A stretch of 64,000 bases of DNA from Anastrepha obliqua (GCF_027943255.1 NC_072896.1:37970501-38034500), one strand, 5' to 3'. Counted from the stretch's first letter, positions 54,345 through 64,000 are shown. Program-made: numbers and translations. The notes: generated from the letters alone by a model not told the origin.

Positions 54345-54612
54345 CACTACAGCTGCCTAGTTCATTAGTATCAAATATGTTTGACGTGTGACGCCATTTG
54401 CAAGAATTATGAATCTTCTGGAAGGGGGATTAAATTTGCGCCAGCCTGTATTAATTTGCCCACTCGTAACTGACAAAGTGACATCCGAACTACGAATTAT
54501 GAATCTAATTCTTTATATAATATATTGGCAAATACTTTTCTAAGGAAGATTAAATTTGCGCCAGCTTCTGTTAATTTGCTCACTCGTAACTGGCAAAGTG
54601 ACGTCCGACCTT
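54345..54612 (-). repeat. Repeat Y (copy 3) with a 120-bp tandem duplication
   Basis: Inverted, 54345-54450 reads GGCGCAAATTTAATCCCCCT, ATAATTCTTGCAAATGGCGT and CATATTTGATACTAATGAAC like copy 1. The block GATTAAATTTGCGCCAGC through AACTG-CAAAGTGAC occurs at 54429-54481 and again at 54549-54601, exactly 120 bp apart. Confidence 0.65.
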
Positions 54613-54639
54613 ATTCAATTCAATTAAATATGTACTTTT

Positions 54640-54735
54640 ATAGTCGAAAATCCAAAGAAATCGAAAGGCCTCAAATCGAATAATGTGGGTGGCTAATTCA
54701 CATCGCCTTAACGCCATTTACTTAATTTGCCTCTA
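54640..54735 (-). pseudogene. Rosa-like transposase fragment (third catalytic block)
   Basis: Reading the minus strand with one stop tolerated gives GKLSKWR, GDVN, PPTLFDLRPFDFFGF, aligning to the NWPPRSCDLTPLDFFLW block of other copies. Its place next to repeat Y suggests that Y is the end of this element. Confidence 0.5.
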
Positions 54736-54739
54736 AAAT

Positions 54740-55495
54740 TTCGTCTACAACAATTCCATCATTTGTGCTATCAATCTAATATAAGCCGCTTTCGAAACCC
54801 ATACTTTTTATTGCTTTATTCCTCCACTGCGAATAGTCTGCTGGCCCATGTGTCAAATCAATTGAATCTCATAAGTGTGTAATACAGATTTTTTGCCTAC
54901 TAGAAACCTAAATTTTTGGGAGCCGTGACAAATCGGGGCGCGAGAGATATGGCCAATACTTGCGTTAAGTGTTGAAGTGCGTTTTTTTTAGACCGGACGG
55001 TCCTGATCGGATTGCTTCGTATACTTCGATTAAAAGACTATTGTGAGACGAGAAGGTGCATTCAAGTGAAAAATGATGAAAAATATCCGTTTTCTCAATG
55101 TCTCCCCAAAACTCTTACATTTCAATGTGAGAGAGTGAGAAAAATTAAAATCTTTTTCGGAGCTAGCCTTCACGACTAAGCCACAGTATGCAAACTAATC
55201 TTTTATACAATAATCTTGGGTTGGTTCTTCATTGAAAAAGCTCTTACTTTTCATTTAAAAAATCACAAATTTTCACTTTCTTTTATTCACAGCGTATGGA
55301 CACTAGTAAGGCACTCATTTCCATCCATTTTACATTCGCGTAAATGTGACAGGAAATAAATGCAATCGGAAGTAAGTGCAGAACTGGTCTGCTTATGAGA
55401 GTAGTTCAGTTTTTACTGGTGCATAACTTTTACATGCAATGCGCACATATTTCTCAAAAAGTGATGCTATTTAAAAAGCATCAATAAACAAAAAT
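54740..55495. other. No gene seen (AT-rich)
   Basis: No motif is recognised. Confidence 0.45.
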
Positions 55496-55502
55496 ATTTA
55501 CT

Positions 55503-55734
55503 CACTGTTATATTTACGTACAAATACCAAATCAAATGTAAGACCCACTAATGGCTGTGCTAGACAGCAGCCTGCAAGTGCAGTAAAAGCTAAAAAGCAT
55601 AAACGACAGGCAAACAGAGTGGTGTGCTTAAAGTCGGGAGAAATACTCGAATTTACGAATACATAAATATTTCTGTGCTGAACGCATCCAAATATAAAAC
55701 ATCTGCTAAGTCTCATTGGAGGAAGTGCTGTCAA
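55503..55734 (-). other. Open frame with signal-peptide-like segment and splice donor (weak)
   Basis: The minus frame reads KHTTLFACRLCFLAFTALAG then CCLAQPLVGLTFDLVFVRKY and reaches ACA|GTGAGTAAAT, a good donor sequence. A hydrophobic core before CLAQP could be a signal peptide. The Met at 55734 and an inner region rich in Cys and Phe are not typical. No promoter with proper spacing was seen and no homologue is recalled. It may be chance. Confidence 0.2.
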
Positions 55735-55952
55735 TTTCTGCTACGTATCAGGTGTAGGTGGTAGCTGTTGTTTGCATTGTTGTTATGTAGCTGCATTTTT
55801 ATGCTGTTAACTTCATGTAAAACAGCTGCATGCTGAAGCTCTTCTAGAATAAAAAAACGTAAAACGAAATAAATCTACGGTTCTCTTGTCTATACTTCCT
55901 TTTCCAGTTCTTACTTTTTGTGACAAGCTTTATGGTAATCCAACTATGTATA

Positions 55953-55985
55953 TTAGGTGATTTAATAAGTTCTGAGCGTTTTCCG
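55953..55985 (+). repeat. Single mariner-type end (unpaired)
   Basis: TTAGGTGATTTAATAAGTTC followed by TGAGCG resembles mariner TIRs of the TTAGGTTG...AAGT type. No inverted partner or matching transposase was found nearby. Confidence 0.3.
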
Positions 55986-56089
55986 CTGGAAGATTTTAGT
56001 GAGCTACATCTCACGATGTTTACATTGTGTCGGGTTCTGCTACAAAAAAGCGATTCAAAGTGGGCATTACACTTAAAACGATGTGGTTT

Positions 56090-56790
56090 GACAGGATTGT
56101 ATTATACGAGGCCAATTAGATGATATAGCTTTCCAAATGATGTAAGAAGATATTCGATACATTATTCTTCTAAGGATGAATGTTTTGGGGGAAATACGCC
56201 AATAAGTTCGGTGGCCATAGATATTTTCAGCCATCCAATCTTGTGTCGCCATCGCTTTGGGTGAAGGAGCAAAGTCTTCCTGAAAGACTGTCACCGCGTA
56301 CACTATCAATCCAGGGTTTTACTGCTGTCTCTAGAACTTTTCTACTGTCTCTTGAACTTCCATATTGCAGCAGAATACACTCGAAATCTTTGAGTAAAAA
56401 AGTGTGGTGGCATGACTTGTCCCTTGTTGCTCACAATACCTAAAACCATAACAGTGGCTGGAAGTTTCGTGTGCATAACAACAGGAACCTCCATAAGACT
56501 TGAACATATCCTCTTGCGATTCTGGTAATTTCTGCGATTGGTTTTTTGGTCTTGGTCAAAATTTGTTTCGTCAGAAGCAAACCATAACATCTCAGGCGCT
56601 TTAGGGTGTTTAATTTTATTTTGAAGGCGTTTCGTTGAAATGACTCGCTGTTCTCGTTATGGCTCCGACATGAACCTCTGCGCATAACATGGGCCTTATA
56701 CCGGAGATCTTCAGACCTCAGAAATATTAAACTCCATCACAAGGGCCCTCATTTATTTTGAAGGGTTCTCGTCAATGGTCGCTTACACTT
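56090..56790 (-). pseudogene. maT-like (DD37D) transposase relic, second copy
   Basis: Minus-strand frames read FMSEP, KRLQNKIKHPKAPEML, LWFASDETNFDQDQKTNRRN (first catalytic block, Asp kept), VPVVMHTKLPATVMVLGIVS followed by NKGQVMPPHFFTQ, then in broken frames SLSGRLCSFTQ and ATQDWMAENIYGH, where the FQQDSAPSHKA block with the second Asp is damaged. Beyond it only a decayed SPKTFIL remains for SPDLNPLDYY. It is a different branch from the copy at 34 kb. No TIRs are visible. Confidence 0.7.
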
Positions 56791-57823
56791 TTTGAATATC
56801 ATAAATTCCACCGCCGCCGGATGTTTCCATTTTATGACAAACCTAATGAACGAATGAACAAGGAGTCTTCAGAAAATAGAGGTTTCGAAATCGGTGTGAT
56901 TTCCTTATACTATATCGCGACCAACTTTGACTTTACGTGGAGCTGCTGTGAAATTGAAAGCAAAAGGTGTTGGCATGTCTTACGGAACGATTCGCGGGCA
57001 CTTGCTTGCCAATAAACTGAAATATCGCAGTACTTTGGAAAAACCAATGCTGAGTGCAAAACACGTTGAAAAACGAGTGGAATGGGTGAAGGAAAACTTG
57101 GACCGCGATTGGAGCAACGTAATCTTTTCTAATGAATCCTACTTCTGGGCATTTCCGAGCATCAACTACGCTTGGACAACCTCCACCAGTAGGATGCTTC
57201 AACGGAATGTTAAACACCCCGTCAAGATCCATGCTTGGGGGTGCTTCTCAAACAAAGGTTTCGGTACTTTGTTCTTATTTACCGATAATTTAAATGCCGA
57301 AAAAATGAATAAATATATCAAAAGGCTTTGTTACCATCTGCTAAGCAATGGTATATCAAGAACAATGAAAGCTGGATCCTTTAAGAGGACAACGATCCGA
57401 AACATCGGAGTCGAGCGTGTAGCGAATGGAAGGCGAAAAACGGAGTTGTCACTTTAGATTGGCCATCTCAGTCAGCTGATGCAAATTCCATAGAAAATGT
57501 GTGGGACCTGATGAAAATACAGCTTCGCAGACGCAAGCCATGTAATTTAGATCAACTTTGTCGACAAATTCGGAAAATTTGGAGGTCTTTTGCGGTAGAA
57601 TATGCAGAAAAACTAGTGGAAAGTATGTCCTGCCCCAAATTATCAATAAATTTGCAAATTTTTTATATTATTGTAAATATTACTTAACAGTAACACGCTC
57701 TTATGTAACAGACTGTAAGTTTAGCCATTCATGTCTTATCTGAAAAGGAGCAAAAAGAGAAATAAAGGTTTCGGGAAGTTATGGTCACTTATGTGCGTGT
57801 CCTCAAATACCGTAAGCACCCTG
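56775..57823 (+). mobile_element. Tc1-type element, right end defined
   Basis: The right end, inverted, reads CAGGGTGCTTACGGTATTTG, starting next to TA (57824-57825). A left-end candidate GGTCGCTTACACTTTTTGAA near 56777 is similar but imperfect. Between them lies one Tc1-type transposase relic. Confidence 0.6.
56927..57687 (+). pseudogene. Tc1 (DD34E) transposase relic with D-to-N change in the first catalytic site
   Basis: The frame from 56927 reads LRGAAVKLKAKGVGMSYGTI, SAKHVEKRVEWVKENLDRDW, NVIFSNESYFWAF and KHPVKIHAWGCFSNKGFGTL followed by FLFTDNLNAEKMN. VIFSNES is normally VIFSDES, so the first acidic residue is Asn. After a frameshift near 57345 the next frame reads NNESWIL, one stop, EDNDPKHRSRACSEWKAKNG, LDWPSQSADANSIENVWDLM and ends EYAEKLVESM. 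The second Asp (EDND) and the Glu (SIEN) are 34 residues apart: DD34E. The N-terminal DNA-binding domain is mostly missing. A fairly young relic: one stop and one frameshift in the kept part. Confidence 0.85.
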
Positions 57824-57854
57824 TATATATAATTAGAGCATACAACTCTGTTAA

Positions 57855-57962
57855 GTGTAGAGAAACTTACAGTTTTAAGCCTTCGTCCGAACGGCAGAGG
57901 AGTTTTTATGATAATCTTTTTCATCGCAGAAGTATCCTCTTGCCGTTGCTAATGCTAATGCA
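57855..57962 (-). repeat. SINE fragment (minus)
   Basis: CTTACAGTTTTAAGCC, CGTCCGAACGGCAGAG and TTTTTCATCGCAGAAGTATC match the centre of the SINE in minus orientation. Head and tail are missing. Confidence 0.7.
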
Positions 57963-57964
57963 GT

Positions 57965-59305
57965 TCTAATATTATAGTTTATATGCGTATGCGTATGTAT
58001 TTGCAATTCACCGTTAGTTAGGTGGATCATCCAATGGCAGTAATTGAGCACATCCAGTTATTCACATACCTACATACATACATACATGCATGTTACACAC
58101 GCAAATATGTACATTCATCCTTGCATAAATAGCTCATCAATGAACATGGTTGCCTTAGAAATTAATCAGCTGTGCTTAGTGCTGGACAAAACGCTTATTG
58201 TGTCACAATTGAATGCCGAGTAAATGTTGTAAGTGAATGCCAATAAAGGGAGCCCAGTTGCATAAGCCAATTATATGTGCATGAATAGATGTGCAAAGCA
58301 AACATACAGCACCACTAAATGCGAAACTAAGAGACTTAATTCAATTGATATTTCGCTGGCTAAAATTCTAGATATGTTGTATAACTGTGCATATTTACAT
58401 GTATGTGTAACCTGTATATGTGTATGTATTATTCTAACGCAAATTTATTTTTGTGAAAATATTTAAGCACAGAGAATCAGATGAATAGGTATACATTTGT
58501 AATGACTGTCTAAGAACTTTTTAATATCATATAACGAATATATTAAACATGGGAAAGTCTTCCAATTTCAGTTTCAATACCAGATTATGTTCTTGAATTT
58601 TGAAGTTTCGACCCAACTTCTTTGAAGCATAAAGCATTTATCGGCCTTATTTATTTAATATTTATTACTAGAACTCCCACAATTTCAGCATAACCAGTCG
58701 CCGTTTCCTCAAACTCTTTCACCTTCTATGAATTCTGCAATCGTTTGAAAAATCAGAGAAATTCCTATCCCATGACATGTAGTGATTTTAATTATAGATC
58801 TAGCGACTTCTTCTGTAATAAGTTTAACTTTTTCGAAATATGTAACCAAAAGCCATGCTAAGCCCAGGTAGAGCAAAGAAAAGAAAACGAGTATTTTAAT
58901 AAACAAAAAAAGACAAAAAAAAAAATAGTATTGTATATAACCCTCGGTTTACCCCACAATACCTCGGATTTTAGGATAATGATTTCTATTCATTTCTTGC
59001 TTAGCACTTTTCGATAATTTCCTTTGAGTTAGAAGGATTAATAAATTAAAGCAGTTTTAAGGAGTACTAAATGAAAAATAAGAGATAATTATAAGAATCG
59101 TTAAGAAGCGTACTTTTAGGCAGAAATTAACATTCCTTCCATTTTACTACCCCGGAAACGTTTCACAGCTTAAAGATATCTTGATGGAATCAACCTTTGT
59201 TTTTATTCGCAATTACCTATCCATATAATACTCTTTAGTGAAGATCTGGTACAATGTTTTAACGGGGAGCTTTAAAAATCCAGTTCTTTTAATTCTTACT
59301 CTTAG
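57965..59305. other. No gene seen
   Basis: It holds CATACATACATACATG repeats at 58070-58090, otherwise AT-rich sequence. The frame 58709-58906 (minus) has a hydrophobic start but no recognised motif. Confidence 0.45.
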
Positions 59306-59309
59306 TGGT

Positions 59310-59705
59310 CCGAGTCACTGTTGACAGTTATGATTTTGAGGTTTGTAAAATACTTCATTTATTTAGGTGCCAGCATTAAGATCGATAACAATGTTGGCCT
59401 TGAAATCCAACGTAGAATCTCTCTTGCCAACAAGTGCTACTTTGGACTATGTAGGCAATTGAGCGGACGAGCGAAACTAACACTTTACAAGGCTCTCATC
59501 ATGCCTGTCCTAACGTATGGCGCAGAAGCGTGGACGATGACGACATCCGATGAAGCGATGCTTGGAGTGTTTGAGAGAAATATTCTGCGGTATATATTTG
59601 GACCTTTGCGCGTTGGTGACGGCGAGTATCGCGGGCGATGGCTGAGTCATGTCATCCGAATGGATACAAAAACTCAGGCTCTAAAAGTATTCGATGCGTG
59701 ATCAG
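59310..59705 (+). pseudogene. RTE-like reverse transcriptase C-terminal relic
   Basis: The frame 59321-59701 reads FIYLGASIKIDNNVGLEIQR then RISLANKCYFGLCRQLSGRA, KALIMPVLTYGAEAWTMTTS followed by DEAMLGVFERNILRYIFGPL and RVGDGEYRGRW, then jumps to LSHVIRMDTKTQALKVFDA. This is the connection segment after RTE polymerases. About 25 residues are missing between GRW and the VIRM block. One frameshift lies near 59335. It is the best-kept copy of the family also seen at 0.1 kb. Confidence 0.82.
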
Positions 59706-59759
59706 AGTGACGAAAAACGCTTTGTTAAACTTGACCAAAATCTCCTAAGCGGAACTATA

Positions 59760-59955
59760 GCGTCTCACAAAACGCCGGTGGGAAAAGGAAGCAGCGGAAG
59801 ACCGCGGAAAAGGTGCTAAATTCTGCCGTAAATAATATAAGGGGAATGAGGGTCGCCAATTGAAAGGAGCGAGTTCAATGGAGGAATGCAGCGCGGTATC
59901 TATGGTCTGCCAAGGACTGTGAAGCTAGTCTTAATGACGACCTATAGAGCTCTGC
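59760..59955 (+). pseudogene. Second non-LTR C-terminal fragment
   Basis: Shifting frames read GKGSSGRPRKRC, then ERSEFNGGMQR-like and AKDCEASLNDDL words. GRPRKRW, then a short acidic stretch and RAQWR-x-AARY, is the last part of a different RTE- or L1-like ORF. It follows the previous relic by 55 bp; whether the two were once one element is unclear. Confidence 0.45.
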
Positions 59956-60104
59956 AAATCAACTCCTAATCAAATAGATTATAAGTACTTAAGTATATTT
60001 CATAAATTACTAAGCTGATGATTAAGAATCCATAATTTTTTCCTCCACTAATGAATTTAAGAACGCATAATTCTACGTTTATTAACAAAAAATTGTTACA
60101 AATT

Positions 60105-60778
60105 TAATCCTCAAAATATAGCCATCGCTAACGATACATTTTTACCATCTCTCAGGCAATTTGTGGATGCCGCGCCAAACAAATTGGCCGTCTTTGCCCA
60201 CAAACCAATCATCGAGCCATTTTTTGGCTTCTTCGTGAGAATTGAAGCGCTGCTCGGAAATGGCGTGGCCCGTCGATGCAAACAAATGATAATCGTAAGG
60301 CGCCAAGTCTGGTGAGTAAGCCGCATGTACCAGCGGTTCCAATCTTACGTCCAGCGGTACCCAATCGTACGTCTCCACCAATTCCCGGGTCGCTCTTGTT
60401 CGATATGACTGTGCATTGTCACACTGTCAGTTCATGTGGCATCCATCTTAAGACCTTTAACATCATGCCCATGTCTTTCGAACGTTTGGAAATGGTTTTT
60501 TGGGCTACTCCTAACTGCTCTGCCATCATTCCTTGTTTTTGACCATCATCTTCATCCAACAATGCTTGCAATTCGGCGTCATCAAACTTTTTCGGTGACT
60601 GGCCACGGTCCTCGTTCTCCACGCTAAAATCACCACTTCGGAGTTTTTCAAACCACCTGAAGCACTGTGCTCTACTTAGCACATGTCCACCATAAGCTTC
60701 TATAAGCATTTGATGAGCTTGATATCAGAAAATCAACGGTGTCCGCAAATCGTAGTTTGAAGGCACGAAATTCGACAT
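60105..60778 (-). pseudogene. Mauritiana-like mariner transposase relic
   Basis: It starts at 60778 with MSNFVPSNYDLRTPLIF, a stop, then MLIEAYGGHVLSRAQCFRWF followed by EKLRSGDFSVENEDRG, KKFDDAELQALLDEDDGQ and AEQLGVAQKTISKRSKDMGM (two helix-turn-helix motifs), VLRWMPHELTV. It then jumps about 150 residues to VETYDWVPLDVRLEPLVHAA, YSPDLAPYDYHLFASTGHAI (third catalytic Asp kept) and KWLDDWFVGKDGQFVWRGIH to KLPERW. The first two catalytic blocks are deleted. TIRs were not found. Mos1-type wording throughout. Confidence 0.83.
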
Positions 60779-61040
60779 TTTTAAGTGCGACAAAAATGCA
60801 TTGTTGTATGAAACGTAACAAGCAATGAACTGAATATTGTTGACAGATGACAGACGAAAAAACCAGACATTTGGGAAGGTTTAAAAATTCTCCTAGCGAC
60901 ATCCTAGCGAAAGTCTCATTTCATAGGTACTTTCACAGAGTAGTCTTTGTGATAGCGTAGACGAGGTAACACGATCGAATTCCGACTGATAGGGACGGCA
61001 TGGGAAGTGCTTAGATCTGATTCTTATTCCCGGAATGGTT
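60779..61040. other. No gene seen
   Basis: This is unassigned sequence upstream of the mariner relic; its end repeat should lie here but no partner was recognised. Confidence 0.4.
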
Positions 61041-61045
61041 CTCTA

Positions 61046-61250
61046 TTTGATGTGGTTGGTAGGTAGGTAGGTAGGTAGAAGTGGTAGTCGGTTTTTAAAC
61101 CAACTCACTTAGACCATTGCCGCTCCACTGCAGCTCCTCGTTGAAGCATTTTGTTTTAAGTGCAAGCCCGTGGATCTGACTGACGCACATATCCCTAAGG
61201 CCATCAGTATCATTCAAGAGCGATGTGGTAATTTTCAAAGATATATTTTT
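61046..61250 (-). repeat. Non-LTR 3' untranslated end with (CTAC)n tail
   Basis: Inverted it reads GAGCGGCAATGGTCTAAGTG then AGTTGG, followed by CTACCTACCTACCTACC. GGTCTAAGTGAGT plus a simple-repeat tail is the type of 3' end seen on RNase-H-bearing non-LTR elements. The coding part is not recognisable. Confidence 0.5.
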
Positions 61251-61267
61251 TGTTGTTGTTAGTTACG

Positions 61268-61581
61268 GCGGCCGCCGTAGCCGAATGGGTTGGTGCGTGA
61301 CTACCATTCGCAATTCACAGAGAGAACGTCGGTTCGAATCTCGGCGAAACATCAAAATTAAGCAAACAAAAAAAAACATTTTTCTAATAGCGCTCGCCCC
61401 TCGGCAGGCAATGGCAAACCTCCGAGTGTATTTCTGCCATGAAAAAGCTCCTCATAAAAATATCTGCCGTTCGGAGTCGGCTTGAAACTGTAGGTCCCTC
61501 CTTTTGTGGAACAACATCAAGACGCACGCCACAAATAGGAGGAGGAGCTCGGCCAAACACCCAATTATATGTATATATATA
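61268..61581 (+). repeat. tRNA-derived SINE, complete copy
   Basis: The head GGCGGCCGCCGTAGCCGAAT followed by GGGTTGGTGCG holds an A box (TAGCCGAATGGGTTGG at 61278-61293); GGTTCGAATCTC at 61331-61342 is a B box: an internal RNA polymerase III promoter. The spacing of about 52 bp is tRNA-like with a long variable arm. The body includes GGCAGGCAATGGCAAACCTC, GAGTCGGCTTGAAACTGTAG and GGAGGAGGAGCTCGGCCAAA; the tail is CAATTATATGTATATATATA. It is used here as reference for all other copies. Mobilisation would depend on a LINE partner, not identified. Confidence 0.9.
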
Positions 61582-61584
61582 GTT

Positions 61585-62520
61585 TGACTTTTGACCGTAC
61601 CGTAAAGAAATATCAACTAAAAACAGAAATTCGTTGCCTTTCCCTTTCACAAATGTGACGTTGGTAAGTGTTTTATTAAATTTATTTCATTTTATATGCA
61701 AGCGAAGCAGCGGGCACCAGCTAATATCCATATGTATGACAAGAGGATATAAGAAATCAACACATACAAGTACATGATTACAACTACAAAGCACATCAAA
61801 AATTACCACCACCAATACACCAAGCAATCACCTACTAAATTTATTGAATAATTCACGGCAAACAAAAGACGAGTATTTGAATAATAAATAAAATGCGTAC
61901 ACAATTGCCTGGAACAAGTGGTGCCGATGAGGAAGAAAAAATCGAATTTTAATTTTCGACGAAAAATAACGGCAAATTTATTATAATTGCCAGTTGGCGG
62001 TGTCAGGCAGCCAATGAGTCAGCCAATGTGATGGTGTTAGTGGTACAACAAATATAAATTCGTGTGCAACGTGTGAAAATTGGTAATTTTTCATTGTGGC
62101 AAAATATGCTGAGCCAACAGGGAACAACAAAAGCAAACAAATGAAAAATTCCTAAAGCGCAAAAAGTATATACAATAAATAAGTTACGAAATATGGATGT
62201 ATGTGTGTGTGTGCTCGTGTGTGTGTAGCTATATATGTACAAGTAAATATAAGCATTCACGAGTGTATGGGTGCGTCTGGGAGGGCCATCAAGTACATGT
62301 TAATGCGGCAGCAGTTGTTGCCAAGTGTATGACTAACCATTCGGTTGGGCGAGGTTTCAAACCCACTCTGTATGACAAGAAACTTCAATTGTTTCGAAGA
62401 CAGTCGGTTCTGCGTTACTGGAACTAGTCGGATTTATAACAACAACAAGAAACCTGAGTCTTCCGGATACATATTTGTTATGGATTGAGCAACTCATAAA
62501 TATACTGAAATTAAATTCTA
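61585..62520. other. No gene seen; GT microsatellite
   Basis: ATGTATGTGTGTGTGTGCTC then GTGTGTGTGTAG lies at 62195-62230. At 62300-62350, GTTGTTGCCAAGTGTATGAC and GAGGTTTCAAACCCACTC recall tRNA boxes but no SINE body follows. Confidence 0.4.
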
Positions 62521-62523
62521 TAA

Positions 62524-62575
62524 AAAGCTCGGCCAAATATTTAATAAAGGATGTTTGCGCCAATTATATGTACAT
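62524..62575 (+). repeat. SINE 3' tail fragment (plus)
   Basis: AAAGCTCGGCCAAAT and GCGCCAATTATATGTA match the last 50 bp of the SINE. Confidence 0.6.
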
Positions 62576-62576
62576 T

Positions 62577-63342
62577 AGGGTGGGCCAATTTGTAAGTAAC
62601 TAGTTTTTCGACAACGTTTCCAGCAGATTCAGATTCTACATAAAATTACAGTTTACAGAAAAAGTTTATTAGAGAATTTGGAATCCAGTTAGAAGAAAAG
62701 TTCTAGAAATCGGAGCATTGGTAGCATAATAGTTCTAATGAACCCTAACTAGAAAATATCACGATTTCGTAAGCTTCGCTGAGAAAGGAACTAATTTTCT
62801 CGAGTAGCGTTGGTGGCTCAATCACCCTACTTATCAAATCAAAAACGAAAGTGAGGGAGAGAATAGTCCTTCCAGTATCTGGGAACTTTAGGTTAATGAG
62901 CAAACACCGACCTTTATTGGATTGAATTGTATCACCGAAATGCAGAGAACGCAAAGCGTAAAGCACAAAGACTTTCTGAACACGTTCAAGCCATATTAGT
63001 AGGCTAGACAAGCATAATTCGGTATTCAAATAAAGACGGCGTATTTCACTTTCGGGCATACCAGAGAAGTATATAACAACTTCCGGTTATATGGACCAAC
63101 AATGTCTGAACTAGAACGTCGGATAAAAGCAAGTGGAATATGACTAAAATCTAGAGTCAAATACATCAAGTCCCATAATTTCACTTGAACTGGATAATCT
63201 ATTATAAAAGATGCCGCCAGCAGCGTGTGCTAGTCCATTGTAACATAACCTAAACGTCATAAACCAAGCTTAGACATATGGTAAATAAACTGCTTCGACA
63301 CATTAGTGATTTTGTTTTGGTATCATATACATTTGGTTTTGT
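62577..63342. other. Possible decayed MITE, no gene
   Basis: TTAGGGTGGGCCAATTTGTA starts a block that shares GATTCTACATAAAATT with 27.87 kb and ends near AACCCTAACTAG (62740-62752), giving a 7-bp inverted TTAGGGT/ACCCTAA. The rest to 63342 is unassigned. Confidence 0.35.
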
Positions 63343-63346
63343 GAAA

Positions 63347-64000
63347 ATGTCTGATTTTGTGCCGAGTAAATCGTCATTTGCGGGAAGTGTTGATTTTCCT
63401 CTTTCAATCGAAAAAAAGCGGCGGCTGAAGAGCATCGAGAGCTACAAAAAGTTTATGGAGATGCTATTGTACTTTAAGTGAAACAACGTGCCGAGATTGG
63501 TTCCGTCGCTTGAAAGACGGTGATTTTAATGTTGACAACCGTCCGCGTGAAGAGAGGCCAAAAACCTTCGAAGGCCGTGTCAAACGCAAGAAGAGCTTGC
63601 TTCAGTATTAGGAGTTACCCGCCAATCCATTTCCATGCGATTGCATGCTTTGAGAATGATTCAGAAACAGGGGAGTGGGGTTCCTTATGAGTTAAACCAA
63701 GTAATGTTGAATGTCGTCTTTTCGCCTGTGAACAACTGCTCCAGCGGCAAAAATGGAAGGGTTTTCTTCATCGCATCTGAACAGGTGATGAAAAATGGAT
63801 TTATTACAGCAAACCCCTGAAAAGAATATTCACGCTGCAAAGGTTATGCTATGTATTCGTGTTATTTATTATGAACTGTCAAAACCAAGCAAATCCATCA
63901 CTGGGGATCTGTACCAATTTATTTGCAACTTTTTTTGCTCTAATTTTGAACCCGACTTAGACATCGGTTCTAGTTTGCCCTCTAATAGTTTTTCACGTCT
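63347..64000 (+). pseudogene. Mauritiana-like mariner transposase relic, cut by window end
   Basis: A start at 63347 reads MSDFVPSKSSF, then a frame-damaged DNA-binding region (NVPRLVPSLERR, in which the usual C-x-DWFRRFKDGDFNVDN shows in another frame), CQTQEELASVLGVTRQSISM after a shift, then RLHALRMIQKQGSGVPYELN. Later broken frames read KVMLCIRVIYYELSKPSKSI followed by TGDLYQ, corresponding to the MLCIWWDQ...YYELLKP block. The first catalytic block (TGDEKW) is decayed. The element continues past the window. It is a different copy from those at 6.8 and 60.1 kb. Confidence 0.78.

Noticed and set aside
62300..62430. tRNA gene or second SINE family around GAGGTTTCAAACCCACTC
   Set aside because: A B-box-like word is present but no acceptor or anticodon stem could be folded, and there is no repeated body.

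Overview
This window looks like nuclear DNA from a higher fly, most likely a tephritid fruit fly or close relative. It is AT-rich (long A and T runs, TATG/CATA microsatellites) and has no prokaryotic features. Nearly all recognisable protein sequence belongs to decayed insect transposable elements: several mariner lineages (mauritiana-like, DD34D, DD41D 'rosa-like', DD37D 'maT-like'), one Tc1-type DD34E element, RTE-like, Jockey-like and RNase-H-bearing non-LTR retrotransposons, a tRNA-derived SINE and several MITEs. The organism is inferred from element types; no host marker gene is present. Family names rest on motif recognition by eye, without database searches.

Layout. 1-4.3 kb: an RTE 3' relic, a 1.0-kb mariner with terminal inverted repeats (TIRs) and a non-LTR RNase H 3' end. 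4.4-5 kb: a TTAA-flanked MITE and a SINE. 6.8-8.9 kb: a mauritiana-like mariner split by a rosa-like mariner. 9-13 kb: mariner fragments, an RTE endonuclease relic and the longest ORF of the window (358 codons, non-LTR RNase H plus zinc knuckle). 13.2-18.8 kb: a rosa-like mariner, an RTE linker, and a hAT-like element with an 8-bp target duplication that carries a TIR-complete mariner. 18.8-25 kb: SINE copies and a non-LTR relic split by a TTAA-flanked element. 25-34 kb: mostly non-coding, with two non-LTR 3' ends, one of them inside an AT-rich minisatellite. 33.4-40 kb: a MITE, a maT relic with a LINE end inside it, and RTE and Jockey debris. 42-48 kb: a repeat of unknown type, a long-TIR foldback element with a perfect 8-bp target duplication, rosa-like relics and a DD34D mariner. 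51.8-64 kb: more of the same, including a Tc1 element and two mauritiana-like copies.

The best host-gene candidate is at 48.65-48.82 kb on the + strand: a TATA box, a correctly spaced initiator, a short leader, and a first exon encoding a signal peptide that ends at a strong splice donor. Its downstream exons were not found. About 1.2 kb further on, a one-stop pseudogene of an unnamed conserved domain lies between CTAACC-rich and GGTTAG-rich stretches in opposite orientation.

No operon, RNA gene, CRISPR array or intact transposase was found. The biology on view is layered transposition and decay: non-autonomous derivatives, nested insertions, and repeated loss of the same transposase segment.
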